DNA of 64,000 nucleotides from Micavibrio sp. UBA6139 (GCA_002423285.1 DIVF01000006.1:56053-120052); one strand, 5' to 3'. Shown: positions 8,901-17,528, counted from the first letter of the stretch. Translations and numbers: made by a program. Notes: generated from the letters alone by a model not told the origin.

Positions 8901-9138
8901 CATTGGCATTGATCAGATTTTCCGCCTGTTGCAGGAAAGCGAAACAGGCGATCTGACCTTCTCATCCGTGAATCCGGGCGGCCAATTGTCGATTGATAAT
9001 AATGGCAATGGTAGCGTCAATCTGACCGATCTGGGCTTTACGGCGACAACCCCGGTTGGTGCGTTGGATGCGTGGCAATTTGGGGAATACACGCTTTACA
9101 TCGACACCAATACGAATGTGACCGTCGCCAACGTATAA
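5902..9138 (+). CDS. FecR-domain / seven-bladed FG-GAP surface protein, predicted type I secretion substrate
   Basis: 1078 residues with no Sec signal peptide. In order: an N-terminal beta-rich region (about 20-100) resembling the prefix of Bap-type adhesins (LVLRAPNGQETIVENYF); a FecR domain (about 109-265, GVVKEVSGEATITHENG, then VGSIGIRGTT); a low-complexity Ala/Pro/Thr linker (about 295-480); seven FG-GAP repeats (about 490-905) with Ca-binding cores such as GDFNGDGFGDIVIG, GDFNGDGYNDIIIG and GDLDGDGFDDLLIG, enough for one integrin-alpha-like propeller; an RTX-like patch (about 919-960, MSGGSGNDTL); and a C-terminal 100 residues of the type usual in RTX adhesins (IDLRNLGENLTAIEQINLG). Cysteine-free character and Asp/Gly/Asn richness fit type I export. 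It is convergent with the secretion operon, with four bases between the stops. Adhesion is inferred. Confidence 0.8.
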   Translation: MARTPDDAFHGQADSHSATTLDASSGGTLTLPGSASVNDLDMLRDGHDLVLRAPNGQETIVENYFSADPAPVIISADGSALTPALVDSFSQPIDGVQYAQKGSVDDASPVGVVKEVSGEATITHENGMVVKAAIGTPIYEGDIVETKGDGAVNITFIDDTTFAVSQNARLAIDEYVFDPATQSGENNFSVLRGVFVFTSGLIGREDPDDVKIETPVGSIGIRGTTIMGDINPDGESQITVVEGAIVVKNGQGEQTLSQQFETVKLTGFNNPISDPSVLDSKQIGEDYTVVRTVSAPLFSTFDDMATTDAPADQAPAEGEDAPAQTAPADENTAPATDPVNKTEAAPADATTTTEALAEPALDTSLEQASFDSGFDTSAGIAGTSAFDSPSTAATTTSANNTPSTATASSQTVSPVVVTAAAGTTTPTTDTTIAAPPSVLDNASSTGTNTTSGGTVTPTPPTVGTIDLNLNTVISTSVGGRYIPSIAAGSRHGEEVIALGDVDKDGFMDYAFISHNPTGGRVYIDDTRGNQHEVQLNNTPYNLNDTTHLQIASVGDFNGDGFGDIVIGSSLADDAGQINSGKIVIMNAADPTTAMATTITGFNAGQFAGYSVAGGGDFNGDGYNDIIIGAPYDSGIGKTYIIFGNPNASTININGLSPSQGLVITGQTSMQMGSDVANIGDFNKDGYSDIATSSPGLGQVQVYFGNANNTLSTPMTITGLTSQTGDNGIPVIGMGDMNGDGAADFAVTDLGTNTLHVFFGGAFGAGTYNAYSSNLKITATAGSEILSGGSAGDFNGDGYDDGVVAIRTGSSVDIYVFYGKAGTVGTLDLATAPDSSVFKMTLDLSSAQFGFANPAIEDPGLTFSSAGDLDGDGFDDLLIGIPTLGGNNGGVIIVNGRAEADALSSGSVQLSNIATAANQSLLGGAGADLMQSAFNNVHMSGGSGNDTLQVDGGILRGADGGTGVDMLKFMQAGANIDLRNLGENLTAIEQINLGNSSQSLTIGIDQIFRLLQESETGDLTFSSVNPGGQLSIDNNGNGSVNLTDLGFTATTPVGALDAWQFGEYTLYIDTNTNVTVANV

Positions 9139-9142
9139 AGGG

Positions 9143-11395
9143 TTATTTGCTTTGCGCCTCATAAACACCGTCCCAGCCATCAGCGGGGCGGTGTTTCTTT
9201 AAGTCCTCAATGCGGGCGCTAAAGATCCCATAGAACTTGTCCATACTGGCCCCGGCCATGCCACGGCATTGCTGAATGAGGCCAAGTGCTGCGTCAAACT
9301 CACAGGCGCGGTAGGATGCAATCATTTGATCGTGCAATGCTTTTAAGGACTGGAACGCAGTATCCTTGGCCACGGAAGCATCGCCATAGATGGTGTAAAC
9401 ACGAACCGCCTCATGTTTCCCCTTCACCCGGATCAAATCCAGTTCCAGAAAGGCCATATCGCGCACCTGATGCGTGGTGGCTTCGGATACTAAAATGGTC
9501 ACGCCATAGGATTTTGTCTGCCCCTCTAAGCGCGATGACAGATTGACCGTGTCGCCTAGGGCAGAATAGGCAAAACGCTGGCGCGACCCCATGTTGCCAA
9601 CCGATGCCGGGCCGGTATGAATGCCAATACCAGCAGATAAAACGATGGGCAGATCGCCCCGCCCCTCTGCTTCGCCGCGCAAGCGAGCATTGATTGGCTC
9701 CAGCGCCAGATTCATCTTCAGGGCTGTTTCACAGGCATGTTGTGCATGGGCCGCATCATCCAGCGGCGCGTTCCAGAACGCCATCATCGCATCGCCCATA
9801 TATTTATCAATCGTGCCACGGTTTTCCATGACCAGGGCCGACATCGGCGTCAGGAAATCATTCATCAATTGAATAAGGGCTTCTGGTGACAAGCGCTCTG
9901 AAATGCTGGTGAAGCCGCGAATATCAGTAAACATCACGGTCAGGTCACGAACCTCACCACCCAGTTTCAACTTGTCGGGGTCTTCGGTCAGCTCTTTCAT
10001 GAAATCGGGGGAGATATAATGCGAAAAGGCATTTCGCACCTGCTTCTTTTCAATTTCGGTGCGGATATAGGCCAAAAGCCCCGCCGTTACAAACAACACC
10101 AAAATCGTCAGGCTGGGGTAAACCGGGTCCAGCAGCAAGCCGTGATGCAAGAAGATATGCCATGATGCATAACCGATCCCGCCGATCAGCACAGTCGTCA
10201 GCGTTGCCAGCACCACCGCCCCGAGAAAGGGAGCCAGCAAAATAATCATCAGGCCAATCGCCGCCATAAAAATGATTTCAACCCCCGACAGCAAGGCCGG
10301 ACGCATCAGGAATTTTCCGGTCATCACCTGTTCAATGACGTTCATGTGAACTTCGACCCCTGGAATGAATAGATCAAGCGGGGTAGAGCGAATATCTTTG
10401 AGCCCCTCGGCACTGGTACCGATCAGGACGATTTTATCCTTGATGCTGGCCGGGTCTGCGGATCCATCCAGAATGGTCCAGGCTGGAATGTAATCTTTTG
10501 TTCTGGCCTTGCTGAAATAAACAAAAAACTTTCCGTCGCGGTCAAAGGGGATTTCATATTTCCCGACCTGCATTAATAAGGGCGGATCAAACGGACCCAT
10601 TTCAGATGGTTTTAACTGGCGCACCTTTACAAGCAAGCGCGGGTCCTGCGCCACACGCAAGGCTTCCAGCGCGAGCGATGGGTAAAGTTCTGCCCCCTGC
10701 CCCTCACGGTTAAAACCAAACAACAACGGCACCTGACGGATCAACCCGTCAATTTCCGTTGAAACACCAAAACACCCATTCCCGGCGGCGGCCTGTGCCA
10801 GTTCAGGAATACTGGTCGTGACGCCTTGCATCTGCGGCACGGAATCGCGTAAGGGGACGACATCCTTGCTCAGCATGATCGGTTTTGACAAAACCGGGTC
10901 GCGGCGCGTGGCCTGCGCATTGGGTGACCAGACAAATCCGGTCACAACATTCCCCGCCTTGCCAATCGATTCCGCCAAAGTTACATCGTGATCCTTCATT
11001 GCCGACAGGCTGGTGCGCAATTCACCTGAAAACTGCGTTTCAGGAATGTTTTTTAAGAAAGCCTGTGGCGAAGTGCGGTCATATTCGGCAAAGACCATAT
11101 CAAAGACAATTGCCTTGGCACCCATCGCATCCAGACGGTCCACCATATCGGCGACAATATTGCGCGGCCATGGCCATTGACCAATATCTTCGCGCCCCAT
11201 CGACATTTCATCAATATCGACCACAACAACATCCTTGGTCGGTTCGCGCGGATGCATGACGTTAAAAGAATCAAAGGCAAGAAAGCGCAAAGCCCGGCTC
11301 CACTGATAATCATGCAGGCGCACCATCACCGACCCGCCCAGCAAGGCAAGCAGAATGATGGTATGAACCCATTGATTGACGATCAGTTTCCGCAT
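9143..11395 (-). CDS. CHASE2-domain adenylate cyclase
   Basis: 750 residues. An N-terminal membrane anchor (about 10-28) leads to a CHASE2 extracytoplasmic sensor (about 45-340, with VVVVDIDEMSMG and WPWPRNIVADMVDRL). Two or three transmembrane helices (about 345-425) precede a class III cyclase domain (about 475-660). The metal-binding Asp residues are in FTDIRGFTS and DKYMGDAMMAFW. The Lys of DKYMGD and Asp of ALGDTVNLSSRLEG are the adenine-specifying pair, and the Asn and Arg of VNLSSRL are the transition-state residues, so cAMP production is predicted. It is the last gene of the tolC-ABC-hlyD operon (six bases after hlyD), which links cAMP signalling to this export system. Confidence 0.9.
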   Translation of the reverse strand: MRKLIVNQWVHTIILLALLGGSVMVRLHDYQWSRALRFLAFDSFNVMHPREPTKDVVVVDIDEMSMGREDIGQWPWPRNIVADMVDRLDAMGAKAIVFDMVFAEYDRTSPQAFLKNIPETQFSGELRTSLSAMKDHDVTLAESIGKAGNVVTGFVWSPNAQATRRDPVLSKPIMLSKDVVPLRDSVPQMQGVTTSIPELAQAAAGNGCFGVSTEIDGLIRQVPLLFGFNREGQGAELYPSLALEALRVAQDPRLLVKVRQLKPSEMGPFDPPLLMQVGKYEIPFDRDGKFFVYFSKARTKDYIPAWTILDGSADPASIKDKIVLIGTSAEGLKDIRSTPLDLFIPGVEVHMNVIEQVMTGKFLMRPALLSGVEIIFMAAIGLMIILLAPFLGAVVLATLTTVLIGGIGYASWHIFLHHGLLLDPVYPSLTILVLFVTAGLLAYIRTEIEKKQVRNAFSHYISPDFMKELTEDPDKLKLGGEVRDLTVMFTDIRGFTSISERLSPEALIQLMNDFLTPMSALVMENRGTIDKYMGDAMMAFWNAPLDDAAHAQHACETALKMNLALEPINARLRGEAEGRGDLPIVLSAGIGIHTGPASVGNMGSRQRFAYSALGDTVNLSSRLEGQTKSYGVTILVSEATTHQVRDMAFLELDLIRVKGKHEAVRVYTIYGDASVAKDTAFQSLKALHDQMIASYRACEFDAALGLIQQCRGMAGASMDKFYGIFSARIEDLKKHRPADGWDGVYEAQSK

Positions 11396-11400
11396 GAGAC

Positions 11401-12714
11401 CTATATCTCGGTTAAGGCTTTATCCCGCGCCTGTAAAAACGGCTTCATCAGATAGTCTAAAACGCTGCGCTTACCGGTAACCACCTCCACAGCCGCCACC
11501 ATGCCGGGTGTGATGGGCAAGGGGTTATCGGCACTGCCCATGTAATTTTTATCGGTATGGACTTCGATTTCAAAGAAGATGTTGCCATCGCGGTCCGAAA
11601 CACTGTTCGCGCCAATGCGAACCAGTTTGCCATTCAAACTGCCGTAACGCTGGGAATCATAGGCGGTGATTTTGACATTCGCGGCTTGGCCGATTTGCAA
11701 ATGGGCAATGTCGCTGGGGATGATGCGGGCGATAATTTTCAGTTCATCGCCGATGGGAACAATTTCCATCAATTGCTGGGCCGGTTCAATCACCCCACCT
11801 TTTGTCTTCATGGCGATTTTGTTGACGACACCATCAAGCGGAGAGCGAATTTCAGCGCGGGAGACACGGTCACCAATCGATTTCAGGCTTTCATCCAAAC
11901 GTGACACGTCCGTTTCAACCGCATTAAGTTCACCCAAGGCCTGAGAACGAAATTTATCAAACTGATCTTCACGTTCTTTTTTGGCGGAATTTAAATCAGC
12001 GGACAAACCCACCGATTTTTCCTGATTGGCCCGCAATTGACCCTGCACATCGGATAATTCACGTTGCAGACGAATTTCTTCCAGCTTTGGCACGGCGCGT
12101 TGGGCAACCATATCGCGGGTAATTTTTAATTCCTGACCCAGAAGCCCTGCACTGTTTGACAAGCGGTTGATCTGCGCCTTGGTTTCGGCGATCTGCGCGT
12201 TGGCCGAGGCGATTTTTTCATCAATCATCGACAGGGCATTTTTCAATTCCTGCTGGCGTGAGGCATAAAGCGCCGTTTCGTTGCTGGCAATGGCCGGTGC
12301 GGCTTTCGTAATATCTTCAGGGATCACAAAAGCAGTGCCCTTGGCCTCTGCCTGAAGACGGGCGCGTTTGGCGCGAAGCCCTAAGGACTGCGCCTCAGCA
12401 CCGCCCTTTTCAGAAGAAAACATGACATCGCTGATCCGCAACAGGACCTGGCCCTTTTTAACGCGCTCACCCTCGGTCACCAGAAGCTCCTGCAAGATTC
12501 CGCCTTCAAGGCTTTGAACGACTTGGACCTCACTGGTTGGGACAACCTGCCCCTGACCACGGGCCAGCATTTCCACTTTTGAAAGCGCGGCCCAGATAAA
12601 GAAGAACACAACAAACCCGGCAATCGCCATCAAGAACATGGCGGAGGCCCGGTGCGGCTTTAAATGCTCCGCTGCTTTCAATTCACTCATAAAATCTGTT
12701 TCGCGCAAGGTCAT
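11401..12714 (-). CDS. Type I secretion periplasmic adaptor (HlyD family)
   Basis: The membrane fusion protein of a type I secretion system, linking the ABC exporter to the TolC-like channel. 437 residues: a short cytoplasmic N-terminus, one membrane anchor (about residues 27-45), a lipoyl/barrel-sandwich half (about 60-100, VVQSLEGGILQELLVTEG), long coiled coils (about 110-285) and the second lipoyl/beta-barrel part (IRSPLDGVVNKIAMKTKGG, about 293-311), the HlyD C-terminal signature region. Its ATG overlaps the ABC transporter stop by four bases (12711-12714), indicating translational coupling. Confidence 0.93.
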   Translation of the reverse strand: MTLRETDFMSELKAAEHLKPHRASAMFLMAIAGFVVFFFIWAALSKVEMLARGQGQVVPTSEVQVVQSLEGGILQELLVTEGERVKKGQVLLRISDVMFSSEKGGAEAQSLGLRAKRARLQAEAKGTAFVIPEDITKAAPAIASNETALYASRQQELKNALSMIDEKIASANAQIAETKAQINRLSNSAGLLGQELKITRDMVAQRAVPKLEEIRLQRELSDVQGQLRANQEKSVGLSADLNSAKKEREDQFDKFRSQALGELNAVETDVSRLDESLKSIGDRVSRAEIRSPLDGVVNKIAMKTKGGVIEPAQQLMEIVPIGDELKIIARIIPSDIAHLQIGQAANVKITAYDSQRYGSLNGKLVRIGANSVSDRDGNIFFEIEVHTDKNYMGSADNPLPITPGMVAAVEVVTGKRSVLDYLMKPFLQARDKALTEI

Positions 12715-14837
12715 TGCTTTCCTCCGCCGGACAATGCGCGTAAAACCTGATCGCGCGGGCCATCGGCAATCACCTTGCCCTGATCAACCAGAATCAAACG
12801 GTCGACCAGTGCCAATAAATGCTGGCGGTGCGTAATCAGGATGAAAGTTTTATCTTTCACCTGTTCACGGATATGGCGCACGAAAGATTCTTCGGCCTGC
12901 ATATCCATGGCGTTGGTCGGTTCATCACAAACAAAAATAGCCGGGTTCATCAACATGGCGCGGGCAAGTGCAATCGCCTGACGCTGCCCACCGGACAACC
13001 CACCCCCGCCCTCACCCACCGGCGCGTCATAGCCCATAGGATGGCGGGAAATAAATTCATGAACGCCTGCGGCCTGTGACGCCGCCAGAATTTCTTCTTC
13101 TGTGGCCTGTGGCCGGGCAATAACAATATTTTCACGCACCGTGCCACGGAATAAAACAACATCTTGCGCAATATAGGCAATGTTACGGCGTAAATCCGCC
13201 GGATCAATCTGGCGGTAATCAGTATCATCAGCCAGCAAGGCCCCTTCAACCGGGTCATAAAGCCCCATGACCAGTCGCGCCACGGTGCTTTTCCCGGAAC
13301 CGATGCGGCCAATCAAGCCGACCTTCTCACCGGGTTGAATGGTGAAGGACACATCTTGCAAAATTTTGCGGTCGGTACCGGGGTAAGAGAAGGACACAGA
13401 ATCAAAGGCCAGCTTGCCATTCAAACTGGGGCGGTGCAGGAACGGCGCATGGGCGGGGCGTTCCACAGGGTTCGCCATAAATTTATCCAGCGTTTTAAGG
13501 GCGCTGATCGAGGAATGATAACGGCTCATCAAATTCGCAGCCTGACCAATCGGGGCAATGGCACGACCCGCCAGCAAAACACAAGCAATCAACGCGCCCA
13601 TGGTGATGTCCTGATCCCGCACCAGATACATGCCCATCAAAACGATAAAGACCGTGGCCGATTGTTGCAGGGCGGTTGCAATATTCACGCCCAAAGCAGA
13701 GATAAAGCGAGATTCTTGTGCACAGGTCGCCGATTCCGCGACCAGATCACCGTAACGCGCCCGCAAGCGTCCATCGGCCCCCACAGCCTTGATTGTTTCA
13801 AGACTGTGAATGGTTTCAACGAGAAGACCGTGCTTGGCTTCGGAAATATGGGCGCTCTTTTTTACTTGAGCCTTCAGCGGGATTTGCAGATAAGCCCCCA
13901 CGCCCAAAACAATCATCACCAGCACGGTCAGCAACACCGCAATCGGGCCGCCCAGCATGCCGATGACAAAGAGGAAGAAGAAACAAAACGGCAAATCGAC
14001 AAGGGCGGTCATCGATGCCGAATTCATAAATTCGCGCACTGAATCAAAATCGCGCAGCATGCTGGCGAACGCGCCACTGGAGGCCGGACGCGACGCTAAT
14101 TTCATGTTCAGCAATTGATCATAAATACGGCGCGCCGCAATGACATCCACACGGCGTCCAGCGAAATCGATGAAATAACCGCGCAAGGTCCGCAGGATAA
14201 AATCAAACAGGAAGACCGTCAGCGCCCCGATGGATAAAACCCACCCCGTTTCAATCGCCCCGTTTGGAATAACGCGGTTATAAAACGTCATGACGAAAAT
14301 AGAACTGGTCAGGCCGAACAAATTGATCAGGACGGCGGAGATCAGGATATTGCGATAAATATCAGCGTTATCCAAAAACGGACCCCAGAACCAATGGCGG
14401 TCGCTGTCAAAGCGTTGCGGCGCATTGGGGTCGGTGAATTCAGCGCGCGGGTGGATATAAATGACATAGCCCGCATAGTTTTTTTCGAGCGATGAAAGTT
14501 TGACGTCTTTTTCCGCACCCGTTTCAGGCAGGAAGACCCGCGCCTTGTCCCCGTCCAGTGACAAAAGGACACAAGCCTGTCCCTTTTCTAAAATCACAAC
14601 AACGGGCAAAGCATGGGGAGAGATTTTGGATAGTGATTTTCGCGCGGCTGTTTTGGTGCGCAGTCCCAAACGCTCCGCCGCTTCACAAAATACATTCGGA
14701 CCCATGCCACGTTCATCATAAGCAAGGCCAGCGCGGAGGGCTTCTGCTGATTTGGCACGACCGAAATGGGCCGTCAGGAAAACAAGACTGGTGAGAAGCG
14801 GATCAATTGTTGCGGCATTGATATCCGTTTCGGTCAT
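12711..14837 (-). CDS. Type I secretion ABC exporter with degenerate C39-like domain (LapB/HlyB type)
   Basis: 708 residues. Residues about 1-135 align in layout with the C39 peptidase domain, but the catalytic Cys region reads DPLLTSLVFLTAHFG and the His position is also lost, so it is a non-cleaving C39-like docking domain, as in exporters of C-terminal-signal substrates. Six transmembrane helices follow (about 165-440), then the ATPase (about 480-700) with Walker A GRIGSGKST, signature GGGLSGGQRQAIALARAML, Walker B AIFVCDEPT and H-loop LITHRQH, all intact. It is coupled by four-base overlaps to tolC upstream and hlyD downstream. The expected substrate is the product of 5902-9138. Confidence 0.93.
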   Translation of the reverse strand: MTETDINAATIDPLLTSLVFLTAHFGRAKSAEALRAGLAYDERGMGPNVFCEAAERLGLRTKTAARKSLSKISPHALPVVVILEKGQACVLLSLDGDKARVFLPETGAEKDVKLSSLEKNYAGYVIYIHPRAEFTDPNAPQRFDSDRHWFWGPFLDNADIYRNILISAVLINLFGLTSSIFVMTFYNRVIPNGAIETGWVLSIGALTVFLFDFILRTLRGYFIDFAGRRVDVIAARRIYDQLLNMKLASRPASSGAFASMLRDFDSVREFMNSASMTALVDLPFCFFFLFVIGMLGGPIAVLLTVLVMIVLGVGAYLQIPLKAQVKKSAHISEAKHGLLVETIHSLETIKAVGADGRLRARYGDLVAESATCAQESRFISALGVNIATALQQSATVFIVLMGMYLVRDQDITMGALIACVLLAGRAIAPIGQAANLMSRYHSSISALKTLDKFMANPVERPAHAPFLHRPSLNGKLAFDSVSFSYPGTDRKILQDVSFTIQPGEKVGLIGRIGSGKSTVARLVMGLYDPVEGALLADDTDYRQIDPADLRRNIAYIAQDVVLFRGTVRENIVIARPQATEEEILAASQAAGVHEFISRHPMGYDAPVGEGGGGLSGGQRQAIALARAMLMNPAIFVCDEPTNAMDMQAEESFVRHIREQVKDKTFILITHRQHLLALVDRLILVDQGKVIADGPRDQVLRALSGGGKQ

Positions 14838-16195
14838 TGCGGGGCCGTGGCGGGTGCGGCTGTATTATTGGCCATATCAACGGCTGCGATATTCAATGTT
14901 TTTTGCAGCGTCCCGGTATTGGCCAGCACGGAATATTGCGCGGCCAGATGACGGTAATCGGCATTCAGGACACCGAGCTTCGCATTGAAATTGGTATTTT
15001 CAGCCTGAAGCAGGTTCAGCAAAGTAACCTTGGCGGCTTCAAACTGCACTTCATAGGTACGAACAAGATTGCTGCTGACCGTGACGCGGTCGCGGCTGAC
15101 ATCCAGACGTTTTTTGGCGGCATCGAGTTCGGCGTAGGATTTGCGGATTTCGCGTTCGATTTTACCGGCCAGATCTTGCGCTTGCGCCTGTGCTTCGGCT
15201 TCGCGGTGGACGGATTGTTTAATCCGGGCCAGTTGTGCGCCGCCCATGGAAAAATCCCAGTTCATACGGATGAGTGCGCGGTTATCAATCACTTCACCAC
15301 CGATCAGATCATCAATGTCCTTCTTATACATGGACAACTCACCAGACAGATCCGGGTAAAGCGTACCCTTTTCGGCACGAATACCTTCATAGGCGGCAAC
15401 ACCGCGCAAATTGGCGACATGCAGGGCCGGGTGTTCGGCGCGGGCCCTGGCCACGGCCTGATTTTCATCCGCAGTAATAGCAGCAGGATCAATGACCGGG
15501 CGTTCCAACGGTTCGGCAATCGGGCGGCCAACGGCTTCGGCGTATTCGGCCATTGCCTTTTTCTGTTGTCCTTCAACATCGGCGATGGTGCCGTCCAACT
15601 GGTTTTGAATATCATGCGCCTGAACGGCCATCGATTCATCGGCAGCGCCTTGTTCAACCATGGATTCGATGCGGGTGCGGTAATCGGCAATTTTTTTGCC
15701 GTGTTCGCGCAGCAAGGTCACCGCTTCGCGTGTTCTTAAAACTTCCAGATAAGCCAGCACAACGCGCAGGCCCAGATTTTCCCGAACATCGATCACATTC
15801 ATATTGGCGGAATCGAGCATGGCCTTGGCGGCATCGACCCGGTTTCCGGTTTCCATGCCATCGAATAACATCTGGCGCATGGTGATGCCACCTTCTGCGC
15901 TCCACGAATACCCTGCGCCACGGTCCACGGTCAGGCCACGGCTGGTGCTGTTATCGGCGTAAACGCGCCCTGTGGCGGCATTGACGTTGAGTTCCGGGTA
16001 ATAGGGTGAAGCGGCCTCACGGCGTTGCGCCTTGGCAATATCACGGCCAGCAAGGGCGGCTTGCACGCTGGGGTGCTGGTTCAGCGCATCCTCAACGGCG
16101 TTCAAAAGGGTTTCGGCGCGTGCCGTTTGCGGCAAGGCGGCATATACAGCAACAACAGCGGCACACAGGAGAAAGGCAGAAAAACGCGGGGCCAT
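14834..16195 (-). CDS. TolC-family outer membrane channel of the type I secretion system
   Basis: 453 residues from the chosen ATG at 16195, which yields a clear signal peptide (MAPRFSAFLLCAAVVAVYA, cleavage after ARA). The frame stays open to another ATG at 16294, but that start would put 33 basic residues before the signal peptide; neither start has a strong ribosome-binding site. The mature part is the usual TolC repeat of alpha-helical coiled coils, with ALNQHPSVQAALAGRDIA near the start and the family's YPELNVNAATG segment. It is the first gene of the operon tolC-ABC-hlyD-cyclase. The 100-200 bp to pntAA (plus strand) form a divergent promoter region. Confidence 0.9.
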   Translation of the reverse strand: MAPRFSAFLLCAAVVAVYAALPQTARAETLLNAVEDALNQHPSVQAALAGRDIAKAQRREAASPYYPELNVNAATGRVYADNSTSRGLTVDRGAGYSWSAEGGITMRQMLFDGMETGNRVDAAKAMLDSANMNVIDVRENLGLRVVLAYLEVLRTREAVTLLREHGKKIADYRTRIESMVEQGAADESMAVQAHDIQNQLDGTIADVEGQQKKAMAEYAEAVGRPIAEPLERPVIDPAAITADENQAVARARAEHPALHVANLRGVAAYEGIRAEKGTLYPDLSGELSMYKKDIDDLIGGEVIDNRALIRMNWDFSMGGAQLARIKQSVHREAEAQAQAQDLAGKIEREIRKSYAELDAAKKRLDVSRDRVTVSSNLVRTYEVQFEAAKVTLLNLLQAENTNFNAKLGVLNADYRHLAAQYSVLANTGTLQKTLNIAAVDMANNTAAPATAPQ

Positions 16196-16394
16196 CAAAA
16201 TGATCCGAAAATGTGAGAGCGATATTTGAGGAACGCAGAATACTTCCTTGAATCTAAACAAGAACAAGATTTTACGCAAGGACAGAAGACTCATATTCAG
16301 GGCTTCACAGCGCGGGATGGATCAGGCATTCTATTCGCGCAATCTGTCCGTACCGGATACGGATTAAGGAAATGACCTCAAAGGAAATAAAACC

Positions 16395-17528
16395 GTGAGC
16401 CTGATCATCGCCATTCCAAAAGAAACAGCAGACTATGAAAAACGCGTTGCGGCCTCGCCCGACACGGTTAAAAAATATGTCGGCATGAAATGCACCGTGC
16501 GCGTTGAAAGCGGCGCAGGGCTGACCTCTTCCATTTCCGATGCACAATATGAACAGGCCGGAGCCATCATTACCAAGACCGCGTCCGAAACATTTGATAA
16601 CGCCGATATCGTTTTGTGTGTTCAGGCGCCCGATGCGGCGACCTTAAAAGGATTAAAGCGCGGGGCATTGCTGATTGGTATTTTGGCCCCTTATGGCAAT
16701 CCCGAGCTGTTGAAGAACTGCGCCGATGCGGGCTTACAATCTTTTGCTATGGAAATGGTGCCGCGCATTACGCGCGCGCAGGCGATGGATGTTTTGTCAT
16801 CGCAATCGAACCTGGCCGGATATAAGGCCGTTTTAGATGCCACCGAATATTTCAACCGCGCCTTCCCGATGATGATGACGGCGGCGGGAACGGTTCCCCC
16901 TGCCCGTGCCTTTATCATGGGTGTTGGTGTTGCGGGCCTGCAAGCGATTGCGACTGCAAAGCGTCTGGGAGCGATTGTTTCTGCCACCGATGTTCGTGCC
17001 GCAACAAAAGAACAAGTCCAATCCTTGGGCGGCACCTTCGTCATGGTTGAGGATGAAGAGAGCAAGGCCGCCGAAACATCGGGTGGCTACGCCAAGGAAA
17101 TGTCTGATGCCTACAAGGCAAAGCAAGCAACACTGATCGCAGAAACAATTGCGAAGCAGGATATCGTTATCACCACCGCGCTGATCCCCGGACGCAAGGC
17201 ACCGACATTGGTGACACGCGCCATGGTCGAATCAATGAAGCCGGGTTCAGTGATTGTCGATTTGGCTGTTGAACAAGGCGGTAACTGCGAATTGTCAAAG
17301 CCGGGCGAAGTCGTCAACCATAACGGCGTCAGCATTATCGGCCACCACAACGTGCCAAGCCGCTTGTCGGCCAATGCCTCAGCCCTTTATTCCAAAAACC
17401 TGCAAAACCTGTTGGCACTCATCATTGATGCCGAAGGTAATCTGGCGATCAATAACGATGATGACATTATCAAGGGCATTGCCCTGACCCGTGACGGGGC
17501 CATCATCCATCCGAATTTTGCGAAATAA
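16395..17528 (+). CDS. pntAA: NAD(P) transhydrogenase alpha subunit, part 1
   Basis: The NAD(H)-binding domain I of proton-translocating transhydrogenase, which makes NADPH from NADH using the proton gradient. 377 residues from a GTG start with an AAGGA site nine bases ahead. Family motifs include the N-terminal IAIPKET, MVPRITRAQAMDVLSSQSN (about 118-136), the Rossmann loop GVGVAGLQAIATAKRLGA (about 175-192) and VDLAVEQGGNCE (about 287). As in Rhodospirillum, the alpha subunit is split: the membrane part is the next gene, 21 bp downstream. Confidence 0.97.
   Translation: MSLIIAIPKETADYEKRVAASPDTVKKYVGMKCTVRVESGAGLTSSISDAQYEQAGAIITKTASETFDNADIVLCVQAPDAATLKGLKRGALLIGILAPYGNPELLKNCADAGLQSFAMEMVPRITRAQAMDVLSSQSNLAGYKAVLDATEYFNRAFPMMMTAAGTVPPARAFIMGVGVAGLQAIATAKRLGAIVSATDVRAATKEQVQSLGGTFVMVEDEESKAAETSGGYAKEMSDAYKAKQATLIAETIAKQDIVITTALIPGRKAPTLVTRAMVESMKPGSVIVDLAVEQGGNCELSKPGEVVNHNGVSIIGHHNVPSRLSANASALYSKNLQNLLALIIDAEGNLAINNDDDIIKGIALTRDGAIIHPNFAK

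Noticed and set aside
13335..14042. Plus-strand frame of 235 codons opposite the ABC exporter
   Set aside because: The product is rich in His, Gln and Arg as expected from antisense of membrane-protein codons; no domain.
14837..15739. Plus-strand frame of 300 codons opposite tolC
   Set aside because: The minus strand has a TolC-family protein coupled to the operon. The plus-strand frame has no domain and no ribosome-binding site.
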